Assembly: GCA_016208105.1 (NCBI GenBank)
Contig: JACQYS010000025.1
Span: forward strand, 1-61,357
Length of the DNA: 61,357 nucleotides
Reading direction: 5' to 3'
Source of the DNA: Desulfovibrio sp.
GTDB taxonomy: Bacteria; Desulfobacterota; Desulfovibrionia; Desulfovibrionales; Desulfovibrionaceae
In this document: positions 27,730 to 36,673 of the stretch, in pieces
How positions within the stretch are numbered: the stretch's first letter is position 1
Layout of the letters: each line of letters starts with the position of its first letter
Translations under genes and position numbers: made by a program
The notes under the pieces: generated by a model
What the model was told of the DNA's origin: nothing
The model's input: only the letters and a program-made list of their open reading frames with translations
Database searches by the model: none

Positions 27730-28545
27730 ATGAAACGTCTTGCCGTGGCCCTTACGGCCATTCTGGCCCTGGCCCTTTTTGTTTCCCCCGCCTTTGCGGG
27801 CAAGATCGACGACATCAAGAAACGAGGCACCCTGATCGCCGGGGTGAAGGATTCGCAGCCTCCCTTCGGCTACGTTGACGAGAAAACCAAGCAGATCGTC
27901 GGCTTTGAAATCGACATCATGAAATTTTTGGCTGACAAACTTGGCGTGAAACTCGACGTCAAGGCCGTCACCTCCTCGACCCGCATCCCAATGCTCACCC
28001 AGGGCGAAGTGGACATCGTGGCTGCCACCATGACCCACAAGAAAGACCGCGAGGGTCAGGTGGACTTTTCCATCACCTATTTCATGACCGGTCAACGCCT
28101 GCTTGTGAAAAAGGGCGGTCCCATCAAGGGAGTGAAGGACCTTGCCAGCAAAAAGATCGGCTCCGTGAAGGGCTCCACCTCCGAGCAGAACGCCAAGAAA
28201 GCAGAGCCTTCCGCCACCATCGTCTCCTTTGAAACCTACCCCGAGGCCTTCCTGGCCCTCAAGCAGGGGAAGGTCGAAGCCGTCACCACCGACGAAGCCA
28301 TCCTGGTTGGGCTTAAATACTCTGACGACAAGCCCGACGCCTGGGACATCGTGGGCGACTACATCTCCCCCGAGCCTTACGGGTTCGGTCTGATCGAGAA
28401 CGACTCCAAATTCCGTGACTTCGTCAACATCTCACTGATGGAGATGTGGGAGTCCGGCGAGTACAAAAAGGTCTACGACAAGTGGTTCGGCAAGGACACC
28501 AAGAACTACATCCCCCTGACCTGGACCATGGAGCTTTGGCCCTAA
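27730..28545 (+). CDS. Periplasmic amino acid-binding protein of an ABC transporter
   Basis: This 271-residue solute-binding protein has a Sec signal peptide (AVALTAILALALFVSPAFAG). The mature protein starts with DDIKKRGTLIAGVKDSQPPFGYVDEKTKQIVGFEIDI, the SBP_bac_3 opening, with later ligand-pocket segments TSSTRIPMLTQGEVDIVAATMTH and SVKGSTSEQNAKK. Family members bind glutamate, aspartate, glutamine or similar polar amino acids; which one is not decidable here. GGAGGAGG lies just before the ATG, a very strong ribosome binding site that fits the high amounts needed. Confidence 0.93.
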   Translation: MKRLAVALTAILALALFVSPAFAGKIDDIKKRGTLIAGVKDSQPPFGYVDEKTKQIVGFEIDIMKFLADKLGVKLDVKAVTSSTRIPMLTQGEVDIVAATMTHKKDREGQVDFSITYFMTGQRLLVKKGGPIKGVKDLASKKIGSVKGSTSEQNAKKAEPSATIVSFETYPEAFLALKQGKVEAVTTDEAILVGLKYSDDKPDAWDIVGDYISPEPYGFGLIENDSKFRDFVNISLMEMWESGEYKKVYDKWFGKDTKNYIPLTWTMELWP

Positions 28546-28560
28546 ACGGCGTTTACACCA

Positions 28561-28585
28561 GCCGGGGGGCATCACGCCCCCCGGC
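28561..28585 (+). promoter_or_regulatory. Intercistronic hairpin between binding protein and permeases
   Basis: GCCGGGGGGC / GCCCCCCGGC form a perfect 10-pair stem with loop ATCAC, directly after the binding-protein gene. No T-run follows. Such hairpins usually protect the upstream mRNA and let the binding protein be made in excess over the membrane subunits. Confidence 0.65.
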
Positions 28586-28629
28586 ATTCATGGCCGGCTC
28601 ACGACGGTCTTAGCTACTGGAGCAGCACG

Positions 28630-29328
28630 TTGGCGTATCAATTTGATTTCGGTCTTGTGGTTTCAGGCCAGTACGGCGACTGGATCGTCGACGGCCTTGT
28701 AACCACCCTCAAAATATCCGGGCTCGCCATCGCTTTTTCTCTGGCTCTTGGCACGCTGGTCTGCATCATGCGCCTCTCCAGGCTCAAACCTCTGGAGTGG
28801 ATATCCTGGACCTACATCGAATTCTTTCGCAACACGCCGCTTCTCGTTCAAATTTTCTTCTGGTATTTCGGTTCTTACACCATACTCCCTGAATTCGCGA
28901 CCAATTGGCTCAACAGCGTTGACCAGGAATTCGCCTGCGGCGTCATCGCCCTGACATTTTACACCGGGGCCTTTATTGCCGAGGATCTGCGCTCGGGAAT
29001 CTTTGCCATCCCCAAAACGCAACTCGAGGCATCGCGCGCCTGCGGGCTCACCTTCATTCAGGCCATGGGCTACGTCATTCTCCCTCAGGCTTTTAGAATC
29101 ATAGTACCGCCGCTCATTTCCCAGTTCCTGAACCTCATCAAGAACTCGTCTCTGGTCATGACCATCGGCGTGGCCGAGTTGACCTACATGGCACGCCAGA
29201 TCGAGGCTCACACTTTCCATGGCCTGGAGGCGTTCACGGTCACGACACTCATTTACCTGACTATTTCACTCACCGTTTCCTTCACCATCCAACAGTACAA
29301 TCTGCGCGTTTTGCGCACGGCAAGGTAG
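28630..29328 (+). CDS. Polar amino acid ABC transporter permease (first)
   Basis: This is a 232-residue inner-membrane protein of the HisM/GlnP type with about five membrane segments and the characteristic EFFRNTPLLVQIFFWYFG segment. The EAA-loop (EASRACGLTFIQAMGYVILPQAFRIIVPPL) contacts the ATPase. The start is TTG at 28630 with GGAG upstream. It pairs with the permease that begins ten bases after its stop. Confidence 0.92.
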   Translation: MAYQFDFGLVVSGQYGDWIVDGLVTTLKISGLAIAFSLALGTLVCIMRLSRLKPLEWISWTYIEFFRNTPLLVQIFFWYFGSYTILPEFATNWLNSVDQEFACGVIALTFYTGAFIAEDLRSGIFAIPKTQLEASRACGLTFIQAMGYVILPQAFRIIVPPLISQFLNLIKNSSLVMTIGVAELTYMARQIEAHTFHGLEAFTVTTLIYLTISLTVSFTIQQYNLRVLRTAR

Positions 29329-29337
29329 CGGTCGGCC

Positions 29338-30033
29338 ATGCATTGGGATGTCGTCTGGAACAACTTTGGCTTCTTTCTCTGGGGCGCATACCCCACGGGT
29401 CCACTTGGCGGCCTGGCCATGTCCATCCTCATGGCCCTGGGCGGCATCTTCGGAGCCTTCTGGCTGGGGCTCATTATCGGCGTATGCAGACTCTCGAAGC
29501 GGGCTGCGCTCAAATATCCGGCCATGGTCTACATCGAAATCATCCGGGGAACCCCGCTTCTCATGGTGATCTTCTGGTTCTATTTCCTGGCTCCGGTACT
29601 TTTTGGACGCAGCCTGCCGGATTGGCAGTCGGCTATCTTGGCGCTCATCGTGTTCACCAGCGCCTACATTGCCGAAATCGTGCGTGCGGGCGTACTGTCC
29701 CTGCCCAAAGGGCAGATGGAGGCAGCGCGTGGTTCCGGGCTCACGCACACTCAGACCATGATCCACATCATCCTTCCCCAGGCGCTCTTCAACATGGTCC
29801 CGTCCTTCGTGAATCAGTTCGTCTCCCTCACCAAAGACACTTCCCTGGCCTATATCATCGGAGTCGGGGAACTCACCAAAGCGGCCACACAGGTGAACAG
29901 CCGGACCATGAAGGCCCCCTTCGAGATATTCCTGACCGTGGCCCTGCTCTATTTCGTGATTTGCTTTGTCTTAACTGAGCTTTCCAGGCGGCTTGAGACG
30001 AAGATTAATAGGTACCAGGCCAGGGGGAGGTAG
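29338..30033 (+). CDS. Polar amino acid ABC transporter permease (second)
   Basis: This is a 231-residue inner-membrane permease with the same fold: EIIRGTPLLMVIFWFYF near residue 70 and the EAA-loop EAARGSGLTHTQTMIHIILPQALFNMVPSF. It forms the heterodimeric channel with the preceding permease. It is the last gene of the operon and the last intact gene before the AT-rich gap that starts the island. Confidence 0.92.
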   Translation: MHWDVVWNNFGFFLWGAYPTGPLGGLAMSILMALGGIFGAFWLGLIIGVCRLSKRAALKYPAMVYIEIIRGTPLLMVIFWFYFLAPVLFGRSLPDWQSAILALIVFTSAYIAEIVRAGVLSLPKGQMEAARGSGLTHTQTMIHIILPQALFNMVPSFVNQFVSLTKDTSLAYIIGVGELTKAATQVNSRTMKAPFEIFLTVALLYFVICFVLTELSRRLETKINRYQARGR

Positions 30034-30492
30034 GAGCACTGCTTTCTTAGCCTTTATCTAATCTCATCATTATTATTCAATCCATGCGGACCACCTCCAA
30101 TCTTACCAAGAAAATTCTTCTCATCACAATTAATACACGTTAGAGTATACTATTATCAGGTCGATTATTTATTACACTTACGCACTTTCCTAGTTGACTC
30201 CCAGGGATAAATGACCATGAAACAATGAGAAGGCATTGAGGTAGAAATAGCAATCGTCTTTGAATGTGCCCAGGATGAATAAGTGGTAAATTATACACCT
30301 AACACAGCATTACTCAGATGTAATATACCAGCTGGCGACGTTCTCCAGACAATACAGCCATAATATTGTTATTTTCATTATGTACAATATGCTCGGATCG
30401 CACCAGAAGGGGAAAATTAAGCTCGTAGATTGGCCTGCCAGTTACTCTTTGAGTAAAATACAGATCGTTGCCCTCGATGAAGCGCGGCCTGC
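30034..30492. other. AT-rich non-coding stretch, no gene recognised
   Basis: Base composition drops sharply right after the transporter operon. All frames are broken by stops and I see no conserved protein fragment, RNA gene or repeat. It probably marks the junction between ordinary chromosome and the acquired island. Confidence 0.6.
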
Positions 30493-31703
30493 TGTGTCCC
30501 GATAAGTTGGACAGGTTGGCGGCGTTTCTAAACTATTGGCCGGTTGATTGTTATGCCTCCTTCAGTGAGGCCGTTTCTTCCCGGTAGACATCCACGAACC
30601 GCTGTTCGTTGAAATGGCCCCAGTGTTCAAACGCCCGCCGCGTCTGGCTTCCGGTCTCAAGCTCTTTCAGGTAGAGGCATACCCACCTCACCGAGCCCAA
30701 CAGCGCGTAGGCTGAAGACGTTGTCCGTCCAGCGCCCTTTGCCGTCCATGAAAAAAGAGACTCCTGCGTTTTAAACACCTGAGTAAATACCTGGAGGCTA
30801 AATTGCGCTCCCTGGTCAGTGTTGAAGTTTTTTGGAACTCCATATCGATTCATGACCTCTTCCAAGAACGCAACACAGAAGCTCGTGTCCATGATGCTGG
30901 ACAGCCTTCAGGATAGCACAGCCCGGCTGTGCCAATCCATGATCGCCAACAAGTACAAGAATTCCCGCTTCATCGGTACATACGTGAAGTCCGCACACCA
31001 CACATGATTCGGTCGATCAATTCGCATCCCTCGCAAAGATACAGGTAGACCCTGTGATCAGGGTGTGGGGCGTCCTGGGCTTCTAGTAAATCGCCGTCAG
31101 CTCAATCTTGCGCATCAAACGTCGAACTCGCCCCCCACCAAGATGCCCTGATTCTTGAAATGGAGTCGCCTGGCATGAGCTGTTAGTGGGCGCACCCAGA
31201 AACTGGGCATCATTGATACGTATCAGCCCACGATTCATGACACTCTCTTGGGGCGATGATGCAGTGAGGACCGTGGCAAGCCGAGGACCCAGCATTGCCG
31301 GGAGATAACGAGGCTTGGATGACCAGTTTCGACACTCCCACGCCTCCGCTTCCGACTCACCGTCGTGCGAAGGTACTCTCCAAAAAGAATCCTTTTTCAC
31401 GGTCAGTTGGCCGATCTTCGCATGCAGATCGTGGATCTCGCCTAGCCATCCTTCCTCACGGCAGCGGCCTTCCCGGAGAATGCCGACATTCTGCTGTCCC
31501 TGGCTTGGCGCTTCCAGGACGCGATCGTCGTGGGGTGCACGTCTTACTTGCTCGCCAGTTCAGATAAGGTGAAATCGTCTATCAAGGCCTCTAGAGCCAC
31601 CTTGGCTTTTAACTCTGCAGAAAACTTACTTCGCTCGGACATCGTAGGCCGTCCTCCTCACTTGAGGGCTACAACTGAGCGAACTGTCCAATATCCCGCA
31701 CCA
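30493..31703 (-). pseudogene. Decayed IS3-family insertion sequence (orfA and orfB remnants)
   Basis: On the minus strand from about 31643 an orfA beginning MSERSKFSAELKAKVALEAL is readable. It is cut by a TAA where a Tyr codon is expected, then resumes as DVHPTTIASWKRQARDSR and AFSGKAAAVRKDG before more stops. Downstream orfB pieces appear in shifting frames: RVRRLMRKIELTAIY, RPNHVWCADFTYVPMKREF, LYLLAIMDWHSRAVLS, DTSFCVAFLEEVMNRYGVPK with FNTDQGAQF (the catalytic DDE region), and near the end FNEQRFVDVYREE. Imperfect inverted repeats bound the element: TGTGTCCCGATAAGTTGGACAG at 30493-30514, and 31684-31703, whose reverse complement ends GGGATATTGGACAG. The element is inactive. Confidence 0.85.
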
Positions 31704-32257
31704 ACTTCAATATATTTGCTTAACTCTTCGCTGTTCAGATCCAAAATGGTCAGACGATGCAATCCCAATCTGGTAGCGTGCTGTCACTAGGAAAGGCATG
31801 CGCTCGATGCTTTGTCGCATGCCCAAACAGCACTCGGCTGGCTCTACGATTATTTACAAAGATATCCTTGAAGACCAACTTGCCTACATTAATTCAGTAA
31901 CGTGGTGTTTAAGCCTCAACTTTCACCTCCCAGCCGCCTAAATCATGAATTTCGTAAATTCAACCCGCCACCTGTTGCTCCGTTTGCAGACACCGGCCAA
32001 ACGTCACGCTCTGTTTGTATTACTCGTTCAAGACTAAGCTTGTTGAAGACACAAATTGCTTCCTCATCGAAGAAACGGCCGTCCTTATGATTAAAACCTT
32101 GCGACTAAACTCACGAAAATCAACAGGACTATCCTTTGGGAAGATCCTTGACTCGTCCTGAAGCTTCGCATATGGCCCCACAGTCTAGCTTGAGCAGCAA
32201 TATTGTCGAACATCTTCTTCGATTTATATTCCCGCGATGCGCCTTCATGGAGAACTT
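31704..32257. other. AT-rich gap before the glycan cluster, no intact gene
   Basis: This 554-base stretch holds only short open frames without recognisable similarity. It must include the promoter for the first glycan gene, but no clear -35/-10 pair, hairpin or JUMPstart-like element can be picked out by eye. Confidence 0.5.
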
Positions 32258-33271
32258 ATGACCCCGCGCGCTCTGATCACCGGCATTACCGGCATGGTCG
32301 GTTCCCATCTGGCCGACTACCTTCTGGAAAAAACCGATTGGGATGTACACGGCATGTGCCGCTGGCGCAGCCCTCTCGACAATGTTTCTCATCTGTTGAA
32401 ACGGGTCAACCAGTGCGACAGGGTCTATTTCCATGATGGTGACCTAACCGACTCTTTTTCCCTGGGGCGGGTGATGGAGGCTGTGCAACCTGATTACGTC
32501 TTTCATCTGGCGGCCCAGAGTTATCCTTCCACCAGCTTTACCTCCCCCATCCAGACCTACGACACCAACATCCTTGGTACCCACCGCCTGCTGGAAGTCA
32601 TTCTGCGTACCGAAGGTGTTGATCCAGTTATTCATGTCTGCTCCTCCTCGGAGGTTTTCGGCCGAGTCAGCCGGGACAAGCTGCCCATAAACGAGTTCTG
32701 CGCCTTCCACCCGGCTTCGCCTTACGCTATCTCCAAGATCGGCACGGATATGATCGGGCAGTACTTTGCCGAGGCTCACGGTTTGAAATGCTTAGTTACC
32801 CGCATGTTCACTCACACTGGTCCGCGTCGTGGTGATGTGTTCGCCGAGTCAACCTTCGCCAAGCAAATCGCCATGATTGAGGCCGGACTCATCCCCCCAG
32901 TGGTGAAAACCGGCAACCTGGAGTCGCTTCGAACCTGGGCTGACGTTCGTGACGCCGTGCGAGCTTATCACCTGCTGGTGACGGTGAATCCCATACCTGG
33001 CCAGTGCTACAACATCGGCGGAAGCTTTTCCTGCGGAGTGGGCGACATGCTGGCCCATTTGGTGTCCATCTCTACCCGGCGCGATGACATCCGCGTGGAG
33101 CAGGAACCTTTGCGCCTGCGCCCCTTGGACGCCGACCTCCAGATTCCCGACACCTCCAAATTTAGGAACCACACTGGCTGGGAGCCTCGCATCCCATTTG
33201 AAAAGACCATGCAGGATTTGCTGGACTACTGGCGTGAACGCGTGCGCCACGGCACCTTCCTGACGCGCTGA
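32258..33271 (+). CDS. GDP-mannose (or GDP-manno-heptose) 4,6-dehydratase-like SDR
   Basis: This 337-residue extended SDR has the nucleotide-binding motif GITGMVGSHLADYL at the N-terminus. The catalytic set is of dehydratase type: SSSEVFGRV (Ser/Glu) followed by SPYAISK (Tyr-xxx-Lys). The loop TRMFTHTGPRRGDVFAEST parallels the HESPRRGETF substrate loop of GDP-mannose 4,6-dehydratases. Relatives such as DmhA act on GDP-manno-heptose, and HddA/HddC-like genes later in the cluster favour that substrate here. GDP-4-keto-6-deoxymannose reductase is the other option. The frame is open from 32237, but GGAG at 32249-32252 supports ATG 32258. It heads the plus-strand glycan operon. Confidence 0.82.
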   Translation: MTPRALITGITGMVGSHLADYLLEKTDWDVHGMCRWRSPLDNVSHLLKRVNQCDRVYFHDGDLTDSFSLGRVMEAVQPDYVFHLAAQSYPSTSFTSPIQTYDTNILGTHRLLEVILRTEGVDPVIHVCSSSEVFGRVSRDKLPINEFCAFHPASPYAISKIGTDMIGQYFAEAHGLKCLVTRMFTHTGPRRGDVFAESTFAKQIAMIEAGLIPPVVKTGNLESLRTWADVRDAVRAYHLLVTVNPIPGQCYNIGGSFSCGVGDMLAHLVSISTRRDDIRVEQEPLRLRPLDADLQIPDTSKFRNHTGWEPRIPFEKTMQDLLDYWRERVRHGTFLTR

Positions 33272-33288
33272 CGGCGGGCCTGAAACGA

Positions 33289-34266
33289 ATGGATTCCTTG
33301 GCCGGGCAGACCGTATTCATTGCAGGAGCATCAAGCGCAGCAGGTATGGGCGTCGTGGAACAACTGCTGGCGCTCTGCCCCGAGACACGCATACGGGCCT
33401 GCTGGAATCACACCAAGCCTCAGTTGAGAAACGACCGAGTGGAACTCGTCCAGGCCGATCTGCGCCTGGAACAAGACTGCCGCAGGGTCGTGGCTGGTTG
33501 CACTGCGGCTGTCATGACCGCCGCCGTCTCGGTTGGCTCGGCCGGGCTCAGGAACCGGCCCTGGGAATCGGTGAACGCCAACCTCGCCATGAATGCCGCC
33601 ATGCTGGAGGCATTCCACCAAGCCAGCATTGGCAAGATTGTTTTCGTTGGATCGGCCACGGTATACCAACCCTTCGATGGATTCATCTCGGAAGAGGATC
33701 TTGACCTCAACCAGGACCCGCACCCGGCCTATATGGGCGTGGGCTGGGCTATGCGCTACCTTGAGAAACTGTGCCTGTTCTGGCACAAGACCACGGGCAT
33801 GCGCTTCGGCGTTGTTCGGGCGGCTAACATATACGGCCCCTTCTCACGGTTTGATCCGGCCACAGCCAACGTCATTCCCGCTCTTATCCGAAAGGCCGAG
33901 GCCCGGCTCGACCCTTTCGAGGTGTGGGGAGCGCCCCAGGTGAGTCGGGACGTCATTTTTCATACGGATTTCGGCCTGGCCATCGTGGAGCTCCTTCGGG
34001 CGGACCTCGAATTCGAATGCTTCAACATCGGCTCGGGCCGGCCAGCCACGGTGGCGGACATAGTGTGCCTGGCGCTCGCCTCTGCTGGACATACCCCCGG
34101 CAGCGTGGTCTACCTGGGCGACCAGCCCACGACCATCGCCTTCCGGGGCCTGGATTGTACCAAGGCCCAGCGGCTCCTGGGTTGGCGGAGCGAAACGCCG
34201 CTGGCTGAAGGCATCGCCAGAACCGCCACATGGTGGCGGGATAACCAATCAAGGTGGACCAAATAA
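33289..34266 (+). CDS. NAD-dependent epimerase/dehydratase-like SDR with a degenerate active site
   Basis: This 325-residue extended SDR has an altered dinucleotide motif (IAGASSAAGMGVVEQLL) and normal later landmarks (GSATVYQPFDGF, VVRAANIYGPFSRFDPATANVIPALI, DVIFHTDFGLAIVELL). Where Tyr-xxx-Lys is expected the protein reads V151-GWA-M155 in YMGVGWAMRYLEKL, so the standard catalytic pair is missing. It belongs with two other SDRs in this cluster (38669, 39666) that share the GW..RxxxE arrangement. It may bind a nucleotide sugar without normal redox chemistry. Its stop overlaps the next start (TAATG). Confidence 0.78.
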   Translation: MDSLAGQTVFIAGASSAAGMGVVEQLLALCPETRIRACWNHTKPQLRNDRVELVQADLRLEQDCRRVVAGCTAAVMTAAVSVGSAGLRNRPWESVNANLAMNAAMLEAFHQASIGKIVFVGSATVYQPFDGFISEEDLDLNQDPHPAYMGVGWAMRYLEKLCLFWHKTTGMRFGVVRAANIYGPFSRFDPATANVIPALIRKAEARLDPFEVWGAPQVSRDVIFHTDFGLAIVELLRADLEFECFNIGSGRPATVADIVCLALASAGHTPGSVVYLGDQPTTIAFRGLDCTKAQRLLGWRSETPLAEGIARTATWWRDNQSRWTK

Positions 34267-35024
34267 TGAAGACCAAAGAGCATCAGGCCATTTTCATGTC
34301 CAGCAGCCAGGAAAAGAACGGGTACGAGCGATTCGCCGAATGCCTGCACAACACCCCACTGCCCACTGGCGAGCTGGCGCATAACTCCGCGCTGTACGTT
34401 CCCTCGAAGACCATGACGCGAATGCTGTTCTTCTACGAGTTGTACAAGAAGCTGGTGAACACCCACGGCGTTATCATCGAGTTCGGCGTGCGCTGGGGCC
34501 AGAGCCTGTCCATCCTCTCCGCCCTGCGTGGTATCTTCGAGCCTTTCAACCGCCACCGTAAAATCATCGGCTTCGACACCTTCGAAGGTTTCGCCGGAGT
34601 CAGCGACAAGGACGGTGAACGCTCCGGCTGCGATGAAGGCGCCTATTCCGTGCCTAGCGGCTACGAAGCCCACCTATCTGAAATCCTGTCCCTTCAGGAA
34701 GAACTGAACCCCATTAGCCACCTCAAAAAGTTCGAGTTGGTCAAGGGCGATGTACGCCAGACCGTGAGCGAATACCTGGCCCGCCAGCCCGAGACCGTGG
34801 TCTCCATGGCTATCTTCGACCTGGATATCTACGAGCCCACCAAAGTAGCCCTGGAAGCCATTCTGCCCCATCTGTGCAAGGGATCCATCCTGGTGTTCGA
34901 CGAACTTTCCGACGACATCTTTCCCGGCGAAACTTTGGCCCTGGACGAAGTCCTCGGGCTCCGCAACATCCGCTTGCAGCGCTTCCCCATGACCGCCCGC
35001 ATGTCTTATCTGGAGATCGAATAA
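34266..35024 (+). CDS. TylF/MycF-like SAM-dependent sugar O-methyltransferase (copy 1)
   Basis: This 252-residue class I methyltransferase of the TylF group, enzymes that methylate sugar hydroxyls in a metal-dependent way, has SAM-binding segments GVIIEFGVRWGQSLSIL and IIGFDTFEGFAGV. The metal/substrate region is DLDIYEPTKVALEAILPHL...GSILVFDEL. It is the most divergent of three paralogues here. It overlaps the SDR upstream and the transketolase downstream by one base each, so the three are translationally coupled. Acceptor sugar unknown. Confidence 0.8.
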   Translation: MKTKEHQAIFMSSSQEKNGYERFAECLHNTPLPTGELAHNSALYVPSKTMTRMLFFYELYKKLVNTHGVIIEFGVRWGQSLSILSALRGIFEPFNRHRKIIGFDTFEGFAGVSDKDGERSGCDEGAYSVPSGYEAHLSEILSLQEELNPISHLKKFELVKGDVRQTVSEYLARQPETVVSMAIFDLDIYEPTKVALEAILPHLCKGSILVFDELSDDIFPGETLALDEVLGLRNIRLQRFPMTARMSYLEIE

Positions 35025-35803
35025 TGCTGGAATCATGCAAAGCCATCCGCCGCGAGATTCTGCAAATCGCCCGGCACACCGGCCATGGCCACATCCCGTC
35101 GTGTTTTTCCGTGGTAGAGGCCTTGACCGCCGTCTACTCGGTGATGCGTCACAACCCCGCCCAGCCGGACATGCCCGGCCGGGACGTGTTCATCCTGAGT
35201 AAAGGTCACGCCTCGCTGGCCCAGTATACCCTCCTGGCCCAGATGGGCTACGTGTCCATGGAGGAGGTCTACACCTACGGCGCGCTCAACGCCCGCTTCG
35301 GCTGCCACCCGGACCGCACCAAGATTCCTGGCGTGGAAGCCTCCACCGGCTCGCTTGGCCACGGCATCGGCCTGGCCGTGGGCGTGGCAATGGCCTTCCA
35401 GATAAAGGGCACGGACCAGCGGGTATACACCCTGGTGGGAGATGGCGAAGCCAACGAAGGCAGCGTGTGGGAAGCCGTGCTTGTGGCCGTGGACCAGAAG
35501 CTCAACAACCTGACCGTCATTTACGACAATAATCGTTCCCATGCGCGCGGCCTGCAAATCGAGGATCCAGCCGCTCACTTCGCGGGGTTCGATTGCGAGG
35601 TGGCAGTAGTGGACGGCCACGACGTCCCCGCCCTCACCGCGGCCCTGAAAGCCAAAAACGACAGGCCCAGGGCCATCGTGGCCAATACCACCAAGGGTTA
35701 TGGCTGCCCCTCCATGACGGAAAATCATTACGCTTGGCACCGCCGTTCGCCCAAGGACGACGAACTTGCGGCGCTGCTGGCCGAACTTGAGGTGGCCCAA
35801 TGA
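35024..35803 (+). CDS. Transketolase-like protein, N-terminal (thiamine diphosphate-binding) subunit
   Basis: This 259-residue subunit corresponds to the first third of transketolase. It has HGHIPSCFSVVEAL, the SKGHASLAQYTLL segment, STGSLGHGIGLAVGVAMAF, and the thiamine diphosphate/Mg motif GDGEANEGSVWEAVLVAV ending in YDNN. The partner half is the next gene. Split transketolases inside glycan clusters are thought to act on unusual sugars, for example moving a two-carbon ketol unit onto a keto-sugar, instead of serving the pentose phosphate pathway; that is inference here. GGAG lies before the start, which overlaps the previous stop. Confidence 0.88.
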   Translation: MLESCKAIRREILQIARHTGHGHIPSCFSVVEALTAVYSVMRHNPAQPDMPGRDVFILSKGHASLAQYTLLAQMGYVSMEEVYTYGALNARFGCHPDRTKIPGVEASTGSLGHGIGLAVGVAMAFQIKGTDQRVYTLVGDGEANEGSVWEAVLVAVDQKLNNLTVIYDNNRSHARGLQIEDPAAHFAGFDCEVAVVDGHDVPALTAALKAKNDRPRAIVANTTKGYGCPSMTENHYAWHRRSPKDDELAALLAELEVAQ

Positions 35804-36669
35804 GAAAGCAGTTCAAAGACACAGTGATGGATCTGGCCACCACGGATGGATCCATTGTCATCCTGCTAGGTGATGTCAGCGTCTATCTGTTCAACGAATT
35901 CAAGGAACGCCACCCCCATCGCTTCTATAACATGGGCATATGTGAGAACACGCTCATCAGCATGGCCGGAGGCATGGCCGCCCAGGGATTGACCCCTTTC
36001 GTGCACACCATTGCCCCCTTCCTCACCGAGCGCAGCTACGAACAGATCAAGCTGGACCTGTGCTACAACCGCTTCCCGGCCAACATCCTCACCTGCGGCG
36101 CCACCTTCGACTATGCCTGGGACGGTCCTTCCCACCATTGCTATACCGACCTGGCCATCCTGCGCCTGCTGCCCGGCATGGAAGTGCTGCAGCCCGGCTC
36201 ACGCAAGGAACTCGACGTGTTGCTGCGCAGCCACTACAACAACGGCAACCCTACATATTTTCGACTCTCGGACTTTCCCCACGGGGTAGACATCCCTGTG
36301 GCGCCCGGCAAGGCCGTTGTGCTCAAGGATGAGGGTTCGACGGTGACGGTGATGACCGCAGGCCCCCTTCTGGGCGAAGTGTTCGAGGCCTGCAAGGATC
36401 TGGCGGTCAACCTGGTTTACCACCACACCATCAAGCCCCTGGACGCCGCTACCGTGGAACGCTTCCGCGATACGCACATCCTGTCCTTCCACGATGCTTT
36501 CGGCCTCAAGGAAGCCCTGGCCGACATCCCAGAGCTGCGCGTCACCGGTTACGGCCTGCGCGACGAGTTCTGCACCTGCTACGGACGGGTGGGAGACATG
36601 CGCAGCATGTTGGGGCTCGACGCCGCCTCCATCCGGGAAACCGTGCGCCGTAAGCTTGAAAGCGCCTAG
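35800..36669 (+). CDS. Transketolase-like protein, C-terminal subunit
   Basis: This 289-residue subunit contains the pyrimidine-binding and C-terminal transketolase domains. Landmarks are NMGICENTLISMAGGMAAQGLTPFVHTIAPFLTERSYEQIK, with the conserved Glu that activates thiamine, and TFDYAWDGPSHHCYTDLAILRLLPGMEVLQPGS. It overlaps the N-terminal subunit by four bases (ATGA) and should form the heteromeric enzyme with it. Confidence 0.88.
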   Translation: MRKQFKDTVMDLATTDGSIVILLGDVSVYLFNEFKERHPHRFYNMGICENTLISMAGGMAAQGLTPFVHTIAPFLTERSYEQIKLDLCYNRFPANILTCGATFDYAWDGPSHHCYTDLAILRLLPGMEVLQPGSRKELDVLLRSHYNNGNPTYFRLSDFPHGVDIPVAPGKAVVLKDEGSTVTVMTAGPLLGEVFEACKDLAVNLVYHHTIKPLDAATVERFRDTHILSFHDAFGLKEALADIPELRVTGYGLRDEFCTCYGRVGDMRSMLGLDAASIRETVRRKLESA

Positions 36670-36673
36670 CTCC

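Noticed and set aside
31902-32090. 62-codon open frame in the AT-rich gap
   Set aside because: No ribosome binding site, no similarity that I recognise, and it lies in a degraded region.
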